Of a DNA stretch of 64,000 nucleotides, positions 24,423 to 36,800 are shown in pieces; the first letter of the stretch is position 1; the number at the start of each line of letters is the position of its first letter. Source of the stretch: Bryum argenteum (lineage: Eukaryota; Streptophyta; Bryopsida; Bryales; Bryaceae). Below the pieces are notes generated by a model, which searched no databases, was not told the DNA's origin, and saw only the letters and a program-made list of their open reading frames with translations. Both the position numbers and the translations under genes were made by a program. Where the stretch lies: positions 37,282,420 through 37,346,419 of the forward strand of contig CM073321.1 in the NCBI GenBank assembly GCA_037043015.1. The letters are read 5' to 3'.

Positions 24423-25215
24423 CTAAGGCGTTCCACCATATGCGATGATACGAGACTTTATGAACGCACGTTGACGCTGACGTGTCCATCCGTAATCATT
24501 ATCTTGCATCATAGGGCTATCCAGCAGTCGTTGCAACCGTCGTCTTCGATTATCCTCGATGCATGATTTAGAAAGCGAGTGGCGGTGCGTTTCGGAAAGA
24601 CTCCTTGTCGCTTCTTTTACATCAGTCGAGAAACCAAGAGGGGACTAGGGCTCTGAAGGTCCCTCCTGCACATAATGAATTCAACTCCGTCTTAGAGATC
24701 AATTCCGCAAATTAAGGAAATTACAAGCGCGTAACATACCTATTCATGTATCTTGGGCGGGCATCGAAGTTAGCTTGACTCGAGCTAAAATAAGCTCTCG
24801 TATTGAAAGCATTGTACTTCATACTTTAGGAACCTAAAACCATTTTCATAGCACAGATTACAGCGAAATCGGAAACAATGCTTCGAAAGAGAGAAGAAAA
24901 CTAACCTTTGGTGACAAATCTTGAGTAACGTCCACCTCGTCATACAACACGCGATTGGTTTGCCCACATCTATTCTCGATCTGTTTAACATTATGACCTA
25001 TTGAAAGTGACCTCACGGGCGAAGGCGACTTATCCAAGTCACGTATTTGACAGGTCACCACGGGACTGTTTACCACTCCATCGTCCACAGCCATGGTGGA
25101 GAAATCCATGGTTGACTGAGCCGTTGCAGCTGACTGCATTAATAGACCTCTACTCCGGAGTGTTGGCCCTACTCCCTCCCCATTGATAAACGAATCTACC
25201 GAAGCACGACAACCC
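24423..25215 (-). CDS. unknown gene with SAATAQSTMD motif, left copy, multi-exon
   Basis: I do not recognise the family. The first visible exon (about 25215-24905) encodes GCRASVDSFINGEGVGPTLR then SAATAQSTMDFSTMAVDDGV. A last segment at 24603-24423 gives SKSCIEDNRRRRLQRLLDSP and ends FIKSRIIAYGGTP before a TAG. The two are not in one frame, so at least one intron is implied. A palindrome (arm TCGAGCTAAA, about 24770) lies in the gap. The gene at 61410-62347 on the plus strand has the same motif (SAATAQSTMDYSTMAIDDGV) and the same upstream context (ASVDS). The gene sits just downstream of the FCP1-like gene on the same strand and may be its neighbour or later exons. Confidence 0.5.
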
Positions 25216-25456
25216 TCCTGCGGAACCTATTATAAATGATTGACACAATAATCGACAGATAAACAGTTGTCAGTTGAGCTCATTTAGAACACACAATATT
25301 CAAAATTAGACTCCTAATTACACTTCACTCTGATCTATACAGTTAACAAAACTTGTTAATTACAATGTAGGAAAAACGAAACCAGGGTGAAAAAAAACAG
25401 AACAAAAACAAAAATGGATGTACAGCACTCAGTAGACAAGAAGAATAGAATCGTTG

Positions 25457-26620
25457 CTAATCTGACATGGCCCTTCGGATGTCAGCATATATAGAACAAG
25501 TTGCTCTATCATCGTAAAACATAGGTCGCCCAAAACGATGGGATGTGCGGTACTCCTTGAGTGATCCTGGGAACTCGTGTAGCTCTATGAGATATGGCAA
25601 AATCTCGTCTAGTAAAACGGAGTCCTCTTCAGCCCTATTGACCTTGGAAGTCCACGAAGGCAGTAAAAGAACATTCTCACTAAGATTTAACATGTGCTTA
25701 ATCGGACTATCGTCAATAAAGAGAGTATTGGCCTCTGTATATAGACCATCATAGCTATTAAAAAGATGGGTAGACATGGTCTTAAGAAAAATATCTTTTT
25801 GGGTTCCAGGTTCCTTCATGAAGAAAGTTCGGCCCCCAACATTCCGCACGGGCACTCTATCACAGTCTTCTTGACCGAGAATTCGTAATGGCTTAATAGG
25901 TTTTATCGGACCAAAGAGATAATCACAAATTGCTTCAGTCGTTGTTGTCATCATAGAACTCCAAACCGTGATAGTGGCGAACGCTGCCAACCCGGAGAGG
26001 AAGTCTTTACAACCGGGCCTTACCCACACAAGTTTCTTCCCCACCTCAGTTGGCACCGCGGCCGAGTGCACTTGGATGTCACGATTTCTGGATCCCTTAG
26101 CTTCCCATGTTGGGGAACAATAACAGAGGATCCCATTGATGTCAATGACAACATTTAACCAAGCTTTGTCTGACTCTCTTGGAATAAAACCTATTTCTTC
26201 ACTAGAATTTCAGAGACCGTGGCGTTCCTAACCTGGATAGCAAGCACATCGCAGCAGGACAACATTACTGAGGTTTCTCTGCGAGAGGTTTAATAAATTC
26301 AAAGACAACATCTTCTAGTACAAATATTCGATGAACTCTAAAGATCAGAATGGATTGATGAAAAGTACCTGGATATCGTCATTGCTCATCTCGTCATCAT
26401 CGTGAAGGCCCATTGATCCTAGCGACTGTTGGGTGCAATCTACATTATCACCCAATGTAGGATTATTGCCGAGAAGCGATACTTCAGTGTATTCGGGTGT
26501 CTCCTCGGGAGGATGCGAGTCATGGCGAACAAGATCAACAAATACATCTTCCAGGACCGGAGTATCGATATTTTCATCCTCATCCTCTACATCTGTTCAA
26601 CGCAATACAAGGTCATTGAA
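25457..26620 (-). CDS. FCP1/NIF-like HAD phosphatase domain protein
   Basis: An acidic upstream exon (about 26600-26370: EDENIDTPVLEDVF...DDDEMSNDDIQ) ends at a good donor, CAG|GTACTT. The main exon reads EEIGFIPRESDKAWLNVVID, then INGILCYCSPTW, then VWVRPGCKDFLSGLAAFATI, TVWSSM, NTLFIDDSPIKHML and VNRAEEDSVLLDEILPYL. This order (DxDx nucleophile motif, RPG, FTAS-like, IDDSP) is that of FCP1/SCP/NIF-type phosphatases, which act on RNA polymerase II CTD and other phosphoproteins. Oddity: the nucleophile motif is D-I-N rather than D-x-D, so the acid/base Asp is Asn and activity is doubtful. Exon joins between 26370 and 26200 are not resolved. It ends at 25457. Confidence 0.65.
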
Positions 26621-26828
26621 ATCAGGCAAACACAATGAAGTGTGGTGGAAGGAGGAGTGTGAATCCGAACAGAATGCCTATGTGGCTGATGGGCAATTTA
26701 GCTCGAGTCGAGCTAAAATGAACGTGGTAACGCTTGTATTAATTACAAAAAAATGTTTGAGAGTTTGTATCAAAAAAAGTGTTCTACCGGTTTTTAATAA
26801 CTCAATAACTATACAGTATACCCATTAT

Positions 26829-29800
26829 CTAAGAAGAAGTGGGACCTGTGGTATTCTCTTGCACCTCAGCCTCAGAGTCAGTATTCTGCGGAATTGACGT
26901 AGGTGGATGCGCTGCTGGCTCGACGTTAGCAGTGGCTGGAGGTGCAGTGTCAGGAAGAGGGCGTTGCTCCCCATGAAAAGTACCTGTATCTAAACTTTGA
27001 GTACTAGGCACTGCAATTGCAGAAGGCAGAGGAGGAGGAGGAAGTGCAAATGGATTTAAGCCACTTAGTGCTCTACTAAACATATCCATCATATCCAGGT
27101 GTCTTCTCTTTGCCTCCTGTTCGCGCTGAGCGTCGCGAGCGCGAAACTCATCAGCCATTCTGACAATCGCGGCTTGCTCTTCCTCAAGTTTCTTCTGCAG
27201 TGAAGTAATCACCGCTGCTTCGGAGAACCTTGACTTCGGAGATTCCTTGACAATTGCAGAGCCTTTCCGCTTTTGACTTGCGGAACCCCTGCCACGCGCT
27301 GAACCGCTAGGCGATTCCGGTGTATTGCGCAGATTGTCGGAGCTGTCTTGTGGGAGGTTCTGGAAATCGGGCTGTCGAATCCGCACAGGAGAGGCGTCTG
27401 CCTCAGCCGACCCTGTTAGGCGCGCACTGCCTTCCGCTTCGTCTTCCTCGGCGCTAGAGGCAACTTCTTCCACATCATCATCTTCTTCTCCTTCACCGTC
27501 ATCGCCCTTAATACTGTCGTCATCAGCTTCCACCTTAGCTTTCCCCTTCAAGAGGGCTCTGCCGATGATAGGGAAGGTATTAGCATCGACAGGATATCCG
27601 TTGATGCTGAAGTCATTTGGATCAAGATTAACACCGATCTGATATGCCTGGTGTATGTCAACGGAGTCATCCTTGTCGGCTATGACAAAAGATTCAGACG
27701 CTATCATCTGTACGACGACGATGAGAAGTCAGACTAAGCCATTTAGCTCGATTCGAGCTAAACTACATGCTACGAAGGAAATCAACGAGTTCATAACTTA
27801 GAAGGAAATCAGAAGTATCAGAGGTATCACGTACTTTTGCTCGACTCGAGCTAAAGTACATGTGAAGGAATCCATTCATGTTTGGAAGCATGCAACTATC
27901 TGAGTTTAGCTCGATTCGAGCTAAACTTCATTCTCAAGAATGCAATCAAGGTTAGGAAATAAATGCGGCCTGAAGGACATGGAATGACATAGTTTAGCTT
28001 GACTCGAGCTAAACTATATTACGAGCAGAACAGACCGAACCGGACTTCAATGATTTCAGAGGAATTGAAATGATTCAGGGAAGGGAAGGGTAATGACACC
28101 GTTTAGCTCGAATCCAACTAAATTGGGCTGTATCTTACCATGCTTGCTGTAACCGCTTTTGTCCCGGAATAGACAAGGCAGACAACCTCGTTGGGGCCGT
28201 AGAAGAGCTTGATGACTTGAAGGAAGAATTCCATTCTCAACTCGTTGAGAAACATGCTGTACTCCACCTCATTGTACTTTCGGGGCTTCTCGTACAGTAT
28301 GTGTTTGGGGGCTGTGTAGAGAGGTTTTATTTCCCCGACGATCCTTACGGATGTGTGCTCGAGGAAGAGAAGTCGCACGGGCTCTATTGCCTGCCTACTC
28401 TTAGCCGCAAACCCTCCAAGACGCTCGTTAACGGCAGGCTCGTAAATGGATTGGATTAACTCGTAATCCACACCATCGAAGAAGGTACTGGTTCTGGCGA
28501 AGTGCTGTACATGATCAAGGTCTTTCTCATCCCCACATATGAACAGCCAGACAGGAACAGCCTTGAGAGAAGGCTTATCTTGTCCCCCGAGAACGTTCAT
28601 GAAAATCTCAAAGAACGGTTTCTCGACAGTAGATTTCGCCTTTCCAGCAGCTCCAGGAATGAGTCTGAAGTCGATGATCCCGAAATTGATGTCCTCGCCT
28701 TCTTTACTCCAGGAACCGGATTCCCAGTCCAAGAGCTTCATCGGGTTCTCCCTTTGGAAGAACCGAGTATGAGCGATTCCACTCGAAGGTTGGAATTTCT
28801 TTCGGACTTCAAGGAATACGCGGAAGAACTCTTTCGCGTATGGCGAGAGATCCTTGCAGCTGCTGTTCCGGTGCATAGTCGCCTTCTGGTTGGCGTAGTA
28901 TGACTCCGGAACACCCCAGTCGAGAAGCACTCGCTTCGACGCTTTTGTGACGTGGTAGTCCTGCTTAAACTTCTTCAACGCCTGAACGTCAAGTTCGTCG
29001 CCCTTGAAAATACCGAGCGTAGGATCGATCTTGTGAAGCTGGAGCTGGGCGATAGCTTTGCGCTTCAATCGTTCTACGTAATACTTCCACACGTAGCAGT
29101 CCTCGAGATGTGACTTAGATTGCTTGAAAACAACCTTCGGGTATTTCAGGGTCCTCGATGGCCCTGACTCGTTCAAAATGTGCCTGCAGAGCTTCTTGTG
29201 GTCTCTCTCGGAGAGGTTGCCAAGGAATTTAAAAAACTCTGGATTGAGAGTTGTATCTCTGTCCGGAAGAAAGCCCTCCTTGTCCTTGAACTTGGATCCG
29301 TCCATGGACTCGGGGTCGACGAGGTCTCCTTGGGCGGCGCATGTAATCACCGATTCCCAGAACTTATACAGGTTCTCTGGTGCAGTGATGATCTTGATCT
29401 CGTTTGTAAGGGTAAGCAATTTCTTGCCGCCCTTCTTGTTTAGTTCCCTTTGATGATTGACAACGTCGATCATTGAGAACCTCTCGCTTACAGCTGCGAA
29501 GAATTTCTGCAAAATCGAGTACAGGTAATTAGAGTTAGATTCGAATGCGGCTATACATTTTAGCTCGAATCGAGCTAAACCAAAGGGATCCTTGTTCACA
29601 ATACTGCATGTTAAGTTTAGCTCGATTCAAGCTAAACAGTACTGCATGTGCAGTTTAGCTCGAATCGAGCTAAACATTGACGCATTGGTTGAGAAAGGCT
29701 TACATCGTAAGCGATTGCTTGGCTAGCAGCTCGCATTGGCTTAATTCGAAGCCCTGCCACCCCAGTTGCATCGCGTTTTGGTGGAGGACACCCGAACTCT

Positions 29801-31130
29801 ACCCACACTTTCCGAGCGGCGAGGATATTCGTTGCCCACGTCGGCTTAAACTGAGCGAAGTGATTCACTCTGTTATAAAAAGCTGAAATTTTTCGCAGCT
29901 TGTCCACATCTTTAGTCCAGACTATGTACGCATTCCAAGTTCGGAAGTCCTTCTTAATAGGCTCGGGGACGGTGTCTTTCTGAATCATCTCCTTCGACGC
30001 AGCGACGCTGTGCTGGTCGTTAATGATGTAGAATTCGCAGTCCGTCATATCCCCTTCGTCCTTGGGCTTGAACTTCAAGTCGGGCATGACGCACAGAGTC
30101 TGCTTGTGTGACCGGTCCGGCAAATTGATGAGGTAGTTCAGGAGGCTGGTTTGCCCCCTCTTCTCGAAGGCTCGGATTGTCCACGACGCTGGTGCTTCCT
30201 TCATCTTCATGGTGTCAATCTCCAATTTCCGCTGGGGATTATTTTCGAAGACGAATGCGTCTTGGCAGTCCGAAAAGAATTTCTGGTATATGACATTGCA
30301 GTTAGTGTAGTCAATGTCTTCTACCTTGTCAAGAATCATAGGGATCTCCGAGACGGCGTCGTTGATAGCGTTTGCCTAGTCCTCTTCTGATATGAGCTTG
30401 TTGCGTTTCCTCGCGTCATCAGCTAGCTTCCTCGACCGTCTCTTTTGAGGCGATGACAATCCAGGGGTTCCAGAACTATTCTCCCTGTGGATGTTACCCT
30501 GGGGGTTGACGGCTGGACTCGTGTGGTGGTCCTGCTATCTATGGGACTCCCTGTCCCGGTAAGGCCTGAACGCTCGAAGAGAGGTTGCTAAGCTACTTGT
30601 TTGGCTTTTGTGCAACCGATGCCTGAATAATGGAGTTGAGGACGTTCCTAAGCTTGAAGGACAGAGCTTTAGCTTTGATCGGCCCATCGTTCTTCGACCT
30701 CCACTTCCCTTCAAGGATTTCAGCTGTGAGAGTGGATTTGACTTCGTCGAAATGTGATGCCTCTAAACTCTCGACCATTGCTACAGCATCGAAGGGCGTC
30801 GCTACTGTGTTCACGGCTAGGGTGAAATTGTAAGGGGTCGACCCTGGAGCCGAACAAATGATCCTGATCACCTCTGCTGACTCGCAATCAAGCTCGGTGA
30901 TTTTCATGTCGACATGGATTGTCATCGGATCAGACACAGGCCCCTGGTAGCTTACAGCAACCGTAAGGTTTTGCGTGTGCGCAGCCCAAAGCGCTGTCCA
31001 GTTTTTGACCTTGGTTGCGTCTTTGAATTCGTAGCAATCAAGGTTCATGGTATCATCGCCATCATCGTCTTGATCCACCGGTGCCCTTGGCTTGAAGAAG
31101 TGGGCGAGCAAGCCCTTCACCCTCTGCTCA
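26829..31130 (-). CDS. multi-exon unknown gene, possible methyltransferase-like core
   Basis: At least four minus-strand exons: about 31130-30593, 30531-29704, 29506-28139 and 27707-26829. Two introns are clear: 29703-29507 (GAT|GTAAGC...TTTTGCAG|AAA) and 28138-27708 (ATG|GTAAGA...GTACAG|ATG). Both are phase 0 and give in-frame joins AIAYD|KFFAAV and VTASM|MIASES. The joined stretch EVVCLVYSGTKAVTASM then VIADKDD resembles an AdoMet-binding motif I followed by an acidic motif II, but no catalytic motif is recognised. The last exon is acidic, then Ser-rich, then coiled coil (LQKKLEEEQAAIVRMADEF), then Pro-rich. An in-frame TAG at 30376-30378 (EED*ANAIND; CAG likely) breaks exon 2. The first intron-exon join at 30.6 kb and any 5' exons beyond 31130 are unresolved. 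Confidence 0.55.
27735..28120. repeat. five odd palindromes inside an intron
   Basis: Palindromes at about 27740, 27838, 27904, 27995 and 28098, with central bases T, C, T, C and A on the plus strand and some arm decay. All lie between the donor at 28138 and acceptor at 27708 of the multi-exon gene. Confidence 0.85.
29555..29676. repeat. three odd palindromes inside a 197-bp intron
   Basis: Palindromes at about 29559 (A), 29613 (T, one arm change) and 29653 (A) fill much of intron 29703-29507. Confidence 0.88.
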
Positions 31131-31184
31131 CTGCATTAGTCATGAAATATTTGAATTTAGTAATGTGCGCAAGTTCGATGCCAT

Positions 31185-32840
31185 AGTTTAGCTCGACTCG
31201 AGCTAAACTGAATAGATTTCATTAATCTCCTATGTTAACGTTTAGTTTAGCTCGAGTCGAGCTAAACTACATAGTCGAAGGTCTGAAATATGAACATTTT
31301 ATCTCGTTTCTTTTAACATTATATCTAGTTTTGTAGGGTCACAGCTAAACTGAGTTACAGGATGTGCGAGTTAGAAAATTAGTTTAGCTCGACTCGAGCT
31401 AAACTCAATAAATAGCAATTGTCTCATGTGAACAATAGGTTTAGCTCGATTCGAGCTCAACTAATTTACAAAGGTTTGCTATTAAGTTAGATTGTCACAT
31501 ATTAAGGGCCGCAGTTTAGCTCGAGTCGAGCTAAACTGAGTTACAGTTTGTGCAAGTTAGTACCTTAGTTTAGCTCGACTCGAGCTAAACTCAACAGCTA
31601 GCAATTGTCTCATGTGAACATGAAGTTTAGCTTGATTCGAGCTAAACTTACTGGACTAAGGTTAGATGTTAATTTTAATGTTAACTTACTATACTAAGGG
31701 TCACAGTTTAGCTCGAATCGAGCTAAACAAGATTAGAGTATGTGCGAGATATTACCTTAGTTTAGCTCGAGTCGAGCTAAACTCAAGAACTAGCAATTGT
31801 CTCATGTGAGCATTATGTTTAGCTTGATTTGAGCTTAACTTTGGAGACTAAGGTTAAATATTAAGGTAAATTCTAACTTTATAAGGGTCACAGTTTAGCT
31901 CGAGTCGAGCTAAACTCAACTGAGTTACAATATGTGCGAGTTGGATGCCTTAGTTTAGCTCGACTCGAGCTAAACTCATTAAATTTCATTACTCTTAGGC
32001 GAACATTTAGTTTAGCTCGAATCGAGTTAAACTTCATAGCTTAAGGTTAGATATAATTACGTTTACTATCATTTTTAAAACAGGTAAATTCTAACTAATG
32101 TAGGTTACAGTTTAGCTCGAGTCGAGCTAAAGGCGAACTACAATTGGTGCAAGTTGGCTGCTTTAGTTTAGCTCGGCTCGAGCTAAACTTATAATATTTT
32201 AATAGTCTCTTATATAAACGTTTAGTTTAGCTCGATTCGAGCTAAACTTTATAGTCAAAGGTTAGATATAATTACAATTAGTACAATTTTCAATAGTAGT
32301 TCACATCTTAAGTAATGTTTGGTCGTGAGTTTAGGGTCACGAGTTTAGCTCGAGTCGAGCTAAACTGGGTTACACTTTAGGCGATTTGGATGCCTTAGTT
32401 TAGCTCGACTCGAGCTAAACTGAATAGATTAAAATAGTCGCTTAAGTGAACGTGTAGTTTAGCTCGAATCGAGCTAAACTTTATAGTCTAATTATCATTA
32501 CGTTTTTTATGTCTTTCTATTAAGGTACATTTTAAATTATTTAGGGCCACAGTTTAGCTCGAGTCGAGCTAAACTAAGTTTATATTATTTAGGTCCACAG
32601 TTTAGCTCGAGTCGAGCTAAACTTAGTTACCATTTGCCCGGGTTGGATACTATAGTTTAGCTCGACTCGAGCTAAACTAAATAGAATTCAATATTCGCCC
32701 ATGCGAACGTGTAGTTTAGCTCGAATCGAGCTAAACTTCATACTCTAAGATTAGATATTATTGCGTTTTTTATCTCGTTCTTAACCAGGACAATTCTACA
32801 TACTGTCAGGAGCTTAGTTTAGCTCGACTCGAGCTAAACT
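31185..32840. repeat. palindrome array 1: about 24 odd palindromes in higher-order units
   Basis: Each palindrome has arms AGTTTAGCTCGA and TCGAGCTAAACT around one variable base. By eye the central bases run C G C T G C T A G T G C A G C T G C A G G C A C. From 31893 on they group as triads G, C, then A or T. Members of a triad are about 55-60 bp apart, with a longer gap before the next, giving a unit of roughly 210-235 bp. Spacer sequences repeat too (GGGTCACAG before the G form; GAGTTACA after it). The array lies upstream of the first visible exon of the minus-strand gene, possibly in a long intron or its promoter side. Confidence 0.93.
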
Positions 32841-32844
32841 TTCA

Positions 32845-33835
32845 GCCTCTCACTATCCATTTCTACAGAGTTAGAGGTGGTTTCAGCTTTGCGAGTGATT
32901 TCAATTAGCACCTTCCTCCCATTCCAGCCATTTCTGTGAGCTGGAAGGTCCAATTTTCTGATGGTCGTCTTCGGCCTTGTCGTATGTCTGCACTACATAC
33001 GAGCCTACGGTTTAAAAACAAAAGCAATAACAATCTACAAACTTTGCTGCGATTCTTAGTTTGCAATCTACACTGTCATTGCAAACTGTTTTCTGAATAC
33101 TATTACTAGAATCTCAAACTACCAAGTCTGCTGGCACTGAATTGAGCACATCAAAGCTTCTTAACAGCATTTCAAATGTCTGATCATTCACAATATTGAA
33201 AGAATTCAATCTAGCTTCAATCTAGCTACTGACGACATCCTTGGATAATATTCCAGGCAAGCCACATATACAATACACATTGCAGCCGCTTGCAATATTG
33301 GAATACTGTGCACAGCACTACTACACCTGCATGTCGAAAAATTCAAAGATCTATTAAAACAAAGCTCTAAAACATCAGAACGAAATAATGTGCACAGCAT
33401 TGCTATTCCTGCATGTCTAAAGAATCAAAGATCCAGTAGACGGAAGCTCGAAACATGAAATCATCATCGTCACTTACACCAGACGGACCTCTTCATCAAT
33501 CATCTGTCTTTCGACTTCATCGACTTTTCTACTCGCGAAACTATCTATCGGAGCGCAATTAGATTTTTATATGCTAAAACAACAAGATCGTGTAATCAAG
33601 CACTGTGCAGTACAGAAAAAAGTCCACATTTTAGCAGTGGTTGAAGAACGAGCTGATCGGTACAGAGGAGAACAAAAAGATTCAAAGACCTGTTAGACGG
33701 AAGCTCAGATTGAATTATCCAACGATGCCTAAGGATGTCGTCCGGAGGTATCCATACCATTCCAACCCATAAAAACTGCAAACACTACATTCTTTCCAAT
33801 TAGCTCGACTCGAGTATGTGCGCGATATTACCTTA
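32845..33835. other. non-coding stretch left of centre, no gene assigned
   Basis: No convincing gene. A partial palindrome occurs at 33795 and a half-site at 33834. Possible 5' exons of the minus-strand gene could hide here, but none is supported by a splice-consistent open frame. Confidence 0.4.
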
Positions 33836-36800
33836 GTTTAGCTCGACACATTACTTGACGCCCTAAACCCTAAAGAAAAAGCTTGAGCAAATTGCAAACT
33901 TGGAAAGAGACTTGAAAACCTAACGTACCTCAATGGAGAAAAAAAACCCCACCAATCGAAGCTGTGGAACTCCTCCTCCGACACAGCAAATGTACTTCGA
34001 CAGCGCTTCCCTCCACAGCGCTCACCTTGAAATGCGACCCTCCTAGCACTGCGACGCTCCTCCAACAGCGCTCCACTCCGAAAGCGCTCACTCAAACACC
34101 AACCTCCTTGAACAGTGTTGCTCCAAAAGCGCCTCCTCTCTTCCAGCAGTGCAAACCCCAACAACTAAAACGCAAAACTCCGAAAATAAAATGAACACCG
34201 AAAAGCTAACTCACTACTGTAACCACGAGCTGCAAAAATACTCTACACCGAAATCGCTGCTACTCGCGCGCAACGCGAAGCGCCCTAATCGAGACAAAGG
34301 ATAAAACAACTTTGCGAAAAGCAGAGAGGAAGAAATTGACATGCAAAGCGAAAATGCATGAGCGAAATTGCAGGAGCGAGACTGAGCAGAGGAAAAGCAA
34401 AAAGACGAAACTCAGAGTGAGAGAAAGGGAGTGGGAGGTGAAAGGCGGCGCTGGTCGAATAATGATTAATATCTAATCATTTTAACTACTGCCAAGGCCA
34501 TCATTTTTACTGCCGAGGCTATCATTATTGCAGGACACTCATTTTTAAAAAATTTGATTTCTGAAACCATTTTTCACTTTAAGTTTAGTACCATAATTAT
34601 ATTTTTTCACTTCTAAAATTAATTCATTCACTTTATCTACTCATATTTTTTTGAGCAACATTAGAATGCTAATTCGTAAACACGCTAAGTTTGATTTTAA
34701 GTGTAATAATATAAGTTTCCATTCACTTTTATTACTCATCTTTTTTTGAGCTACATTAGAATGATAATTTTAACACGCTAAGTTTAAATGTAGTTGTACT
34801 AATATTAGTTTTCATTCACTTTTATTACGCCTATTTTTTTGAGCAACATTAGAATGCCAATTCAAACACGCTAAGTTTAAATCTAATTGTATTAATATTA
34901 GTTTTCTATTTAGTCTTGTCAATTTTTTGAAACTAAGTTGATGTTAATATTGTATACTCTATTTTCAGTATGTGAACTTTACATTGCAATTCTTCTCACC
35001 ATTTTCAACCAAGTTCATTTTCAACCAAGATGATTTTAGACGCGTCTATTTGCCAAGCGCTTCAAGTTGCTGTGTGAATCACCGTGGATGAGCCGTGTCC
35101 ATGGCGGGCATGCTCAAGCACCGTGCGCAATTTTGTTACCACAATTGGGTAAAGTAGGAGCGGAATCACTACAACCCTATCGACACGTAAAGAGGTAGAT
35201 GTCACACCAAGAATTGGCCCGTGCGTGGCAAATCAAGCACTTGGAGGCTCCTCCCCTAGGCGAGTTGGTGCTACAACCGTTTCATCAAATAGTTCATCGT
35301 ATGATTGATCAACATGATTCCGCTCCGCACTTGGTTCCTCCATTGAATCAATCAGGTAGTTGCTAATGTAGACTGTCGGCAAATGACACATGAAGTTTTT
35401 TTTGAAGTTTTGTATATTAAGCTATAAGAATTGAGTTGAGGTTTAAATTTTAAAGATTTCGATGTGTTTTAAATTTTAAATTTCGTTATTCCTTGATATG
35501 TGCCTTGTTTACCCTAGCACAATACTTAATATGTGAAATCATTATTATTTATTTATTCGTATATCCTATACGTAAGTATTATTTTTTAATTAAAGATTTA
35601 AGTGTTTAATTTCCAAGATTTGTCCAATCATTTTAATGTACATAAGTATCACTCTTGATTTAAAATCTTCATATTGGTTTATTTTCCAAATTTTGTAAAC
35701 CATAGAATACATAAGTATTGCATTCAAGTATAATAGGTTTAGTTTCTAACTTTTGTCCATATAAAATCACTACATATTTCTAAATAATGCCATGTATTCC
35801 AAATATACCTTTACATAGAAATTACATGTACAAGTATATGATTTGTTACAAATATATAATATTCTCTATATTAGTAATTATGCCGATTGAATACATTATT
35901 ATATGAATACATTATGTATAGTAATATATAGTACATTATTTAACATCATTATGAATATAGTGCAAAATTTAATCATAATTTCGAACGTTATGATTCTTAT
36001 AGCATGGTTATAGGTAACTACAATTAGAATGTTATTATTATTTATTACTAATAACTATTTACGATCGTATATAATTTAAACTAAATAGCTTAGAAGAAGA
36101 GAAAGTGCTTAAAATATTAATTTGGAATAAATAGCACATTTCACATTAAGGGGTGCCCATAATACATCAGTGTCCGTTATAGATAAAAGGATCTATTTAA
36201 CTGAAGATGATTATTTCATTTCAAGTTCTATATTTGAAATTTTTGACATAAGTTCACCTACAAGTGAGCAAATACTTTGGTATATGCTTTGATGTAACAT
36301 AGCATGCTATTCTCACTATTTGCACACAAATTGATAGATAATTTAAGGCTTTCCATCAAAGTTACTTATCTTGGAGCATAAAACCTAGCATAAATAATTA
36401 AGAATATAGACTTGCTCATGCAAGTTGATTAGATGAACAAAAGCCTAAAATTCTGAGTGATAGCAAACATACAAAGTAAAGTGTTCGTAATGCTGTAGAT
36501 GTTGTATGTGATGTTTAGCAATTCAAGTTAAGTATTGAAGATTCACAGTATAGTGTTTAGGATTGAGAGTTTCTGGGTTTAGGATTTAGAGTTTATGGTT
36601 TAAGATTTAGGGTTTAGGGTTTAGGGTATAGGGTTTAGGATTTAGGGTTTAGGGTTTAGGGTTTAGGTCTCCGTTGTGGAGACATTTGGCAATTTAGTTA
36701 TCTTTCCATGCTGTTATCACCTGAAGCTAACCATTTTGTTAAAATGTTGATTATACATTTATACTGTTCAAAATATTTCCCGTTAAATACATTATATTCC

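Noticed and set aside
31185-32840. CRISPR-like array
   Set aside because: Repeats are near-perfect palindromes but spacers are themselves repeated, spacing is uneven, there are no cas genes, and introns and transposons mark this as nuclear plant DNA.
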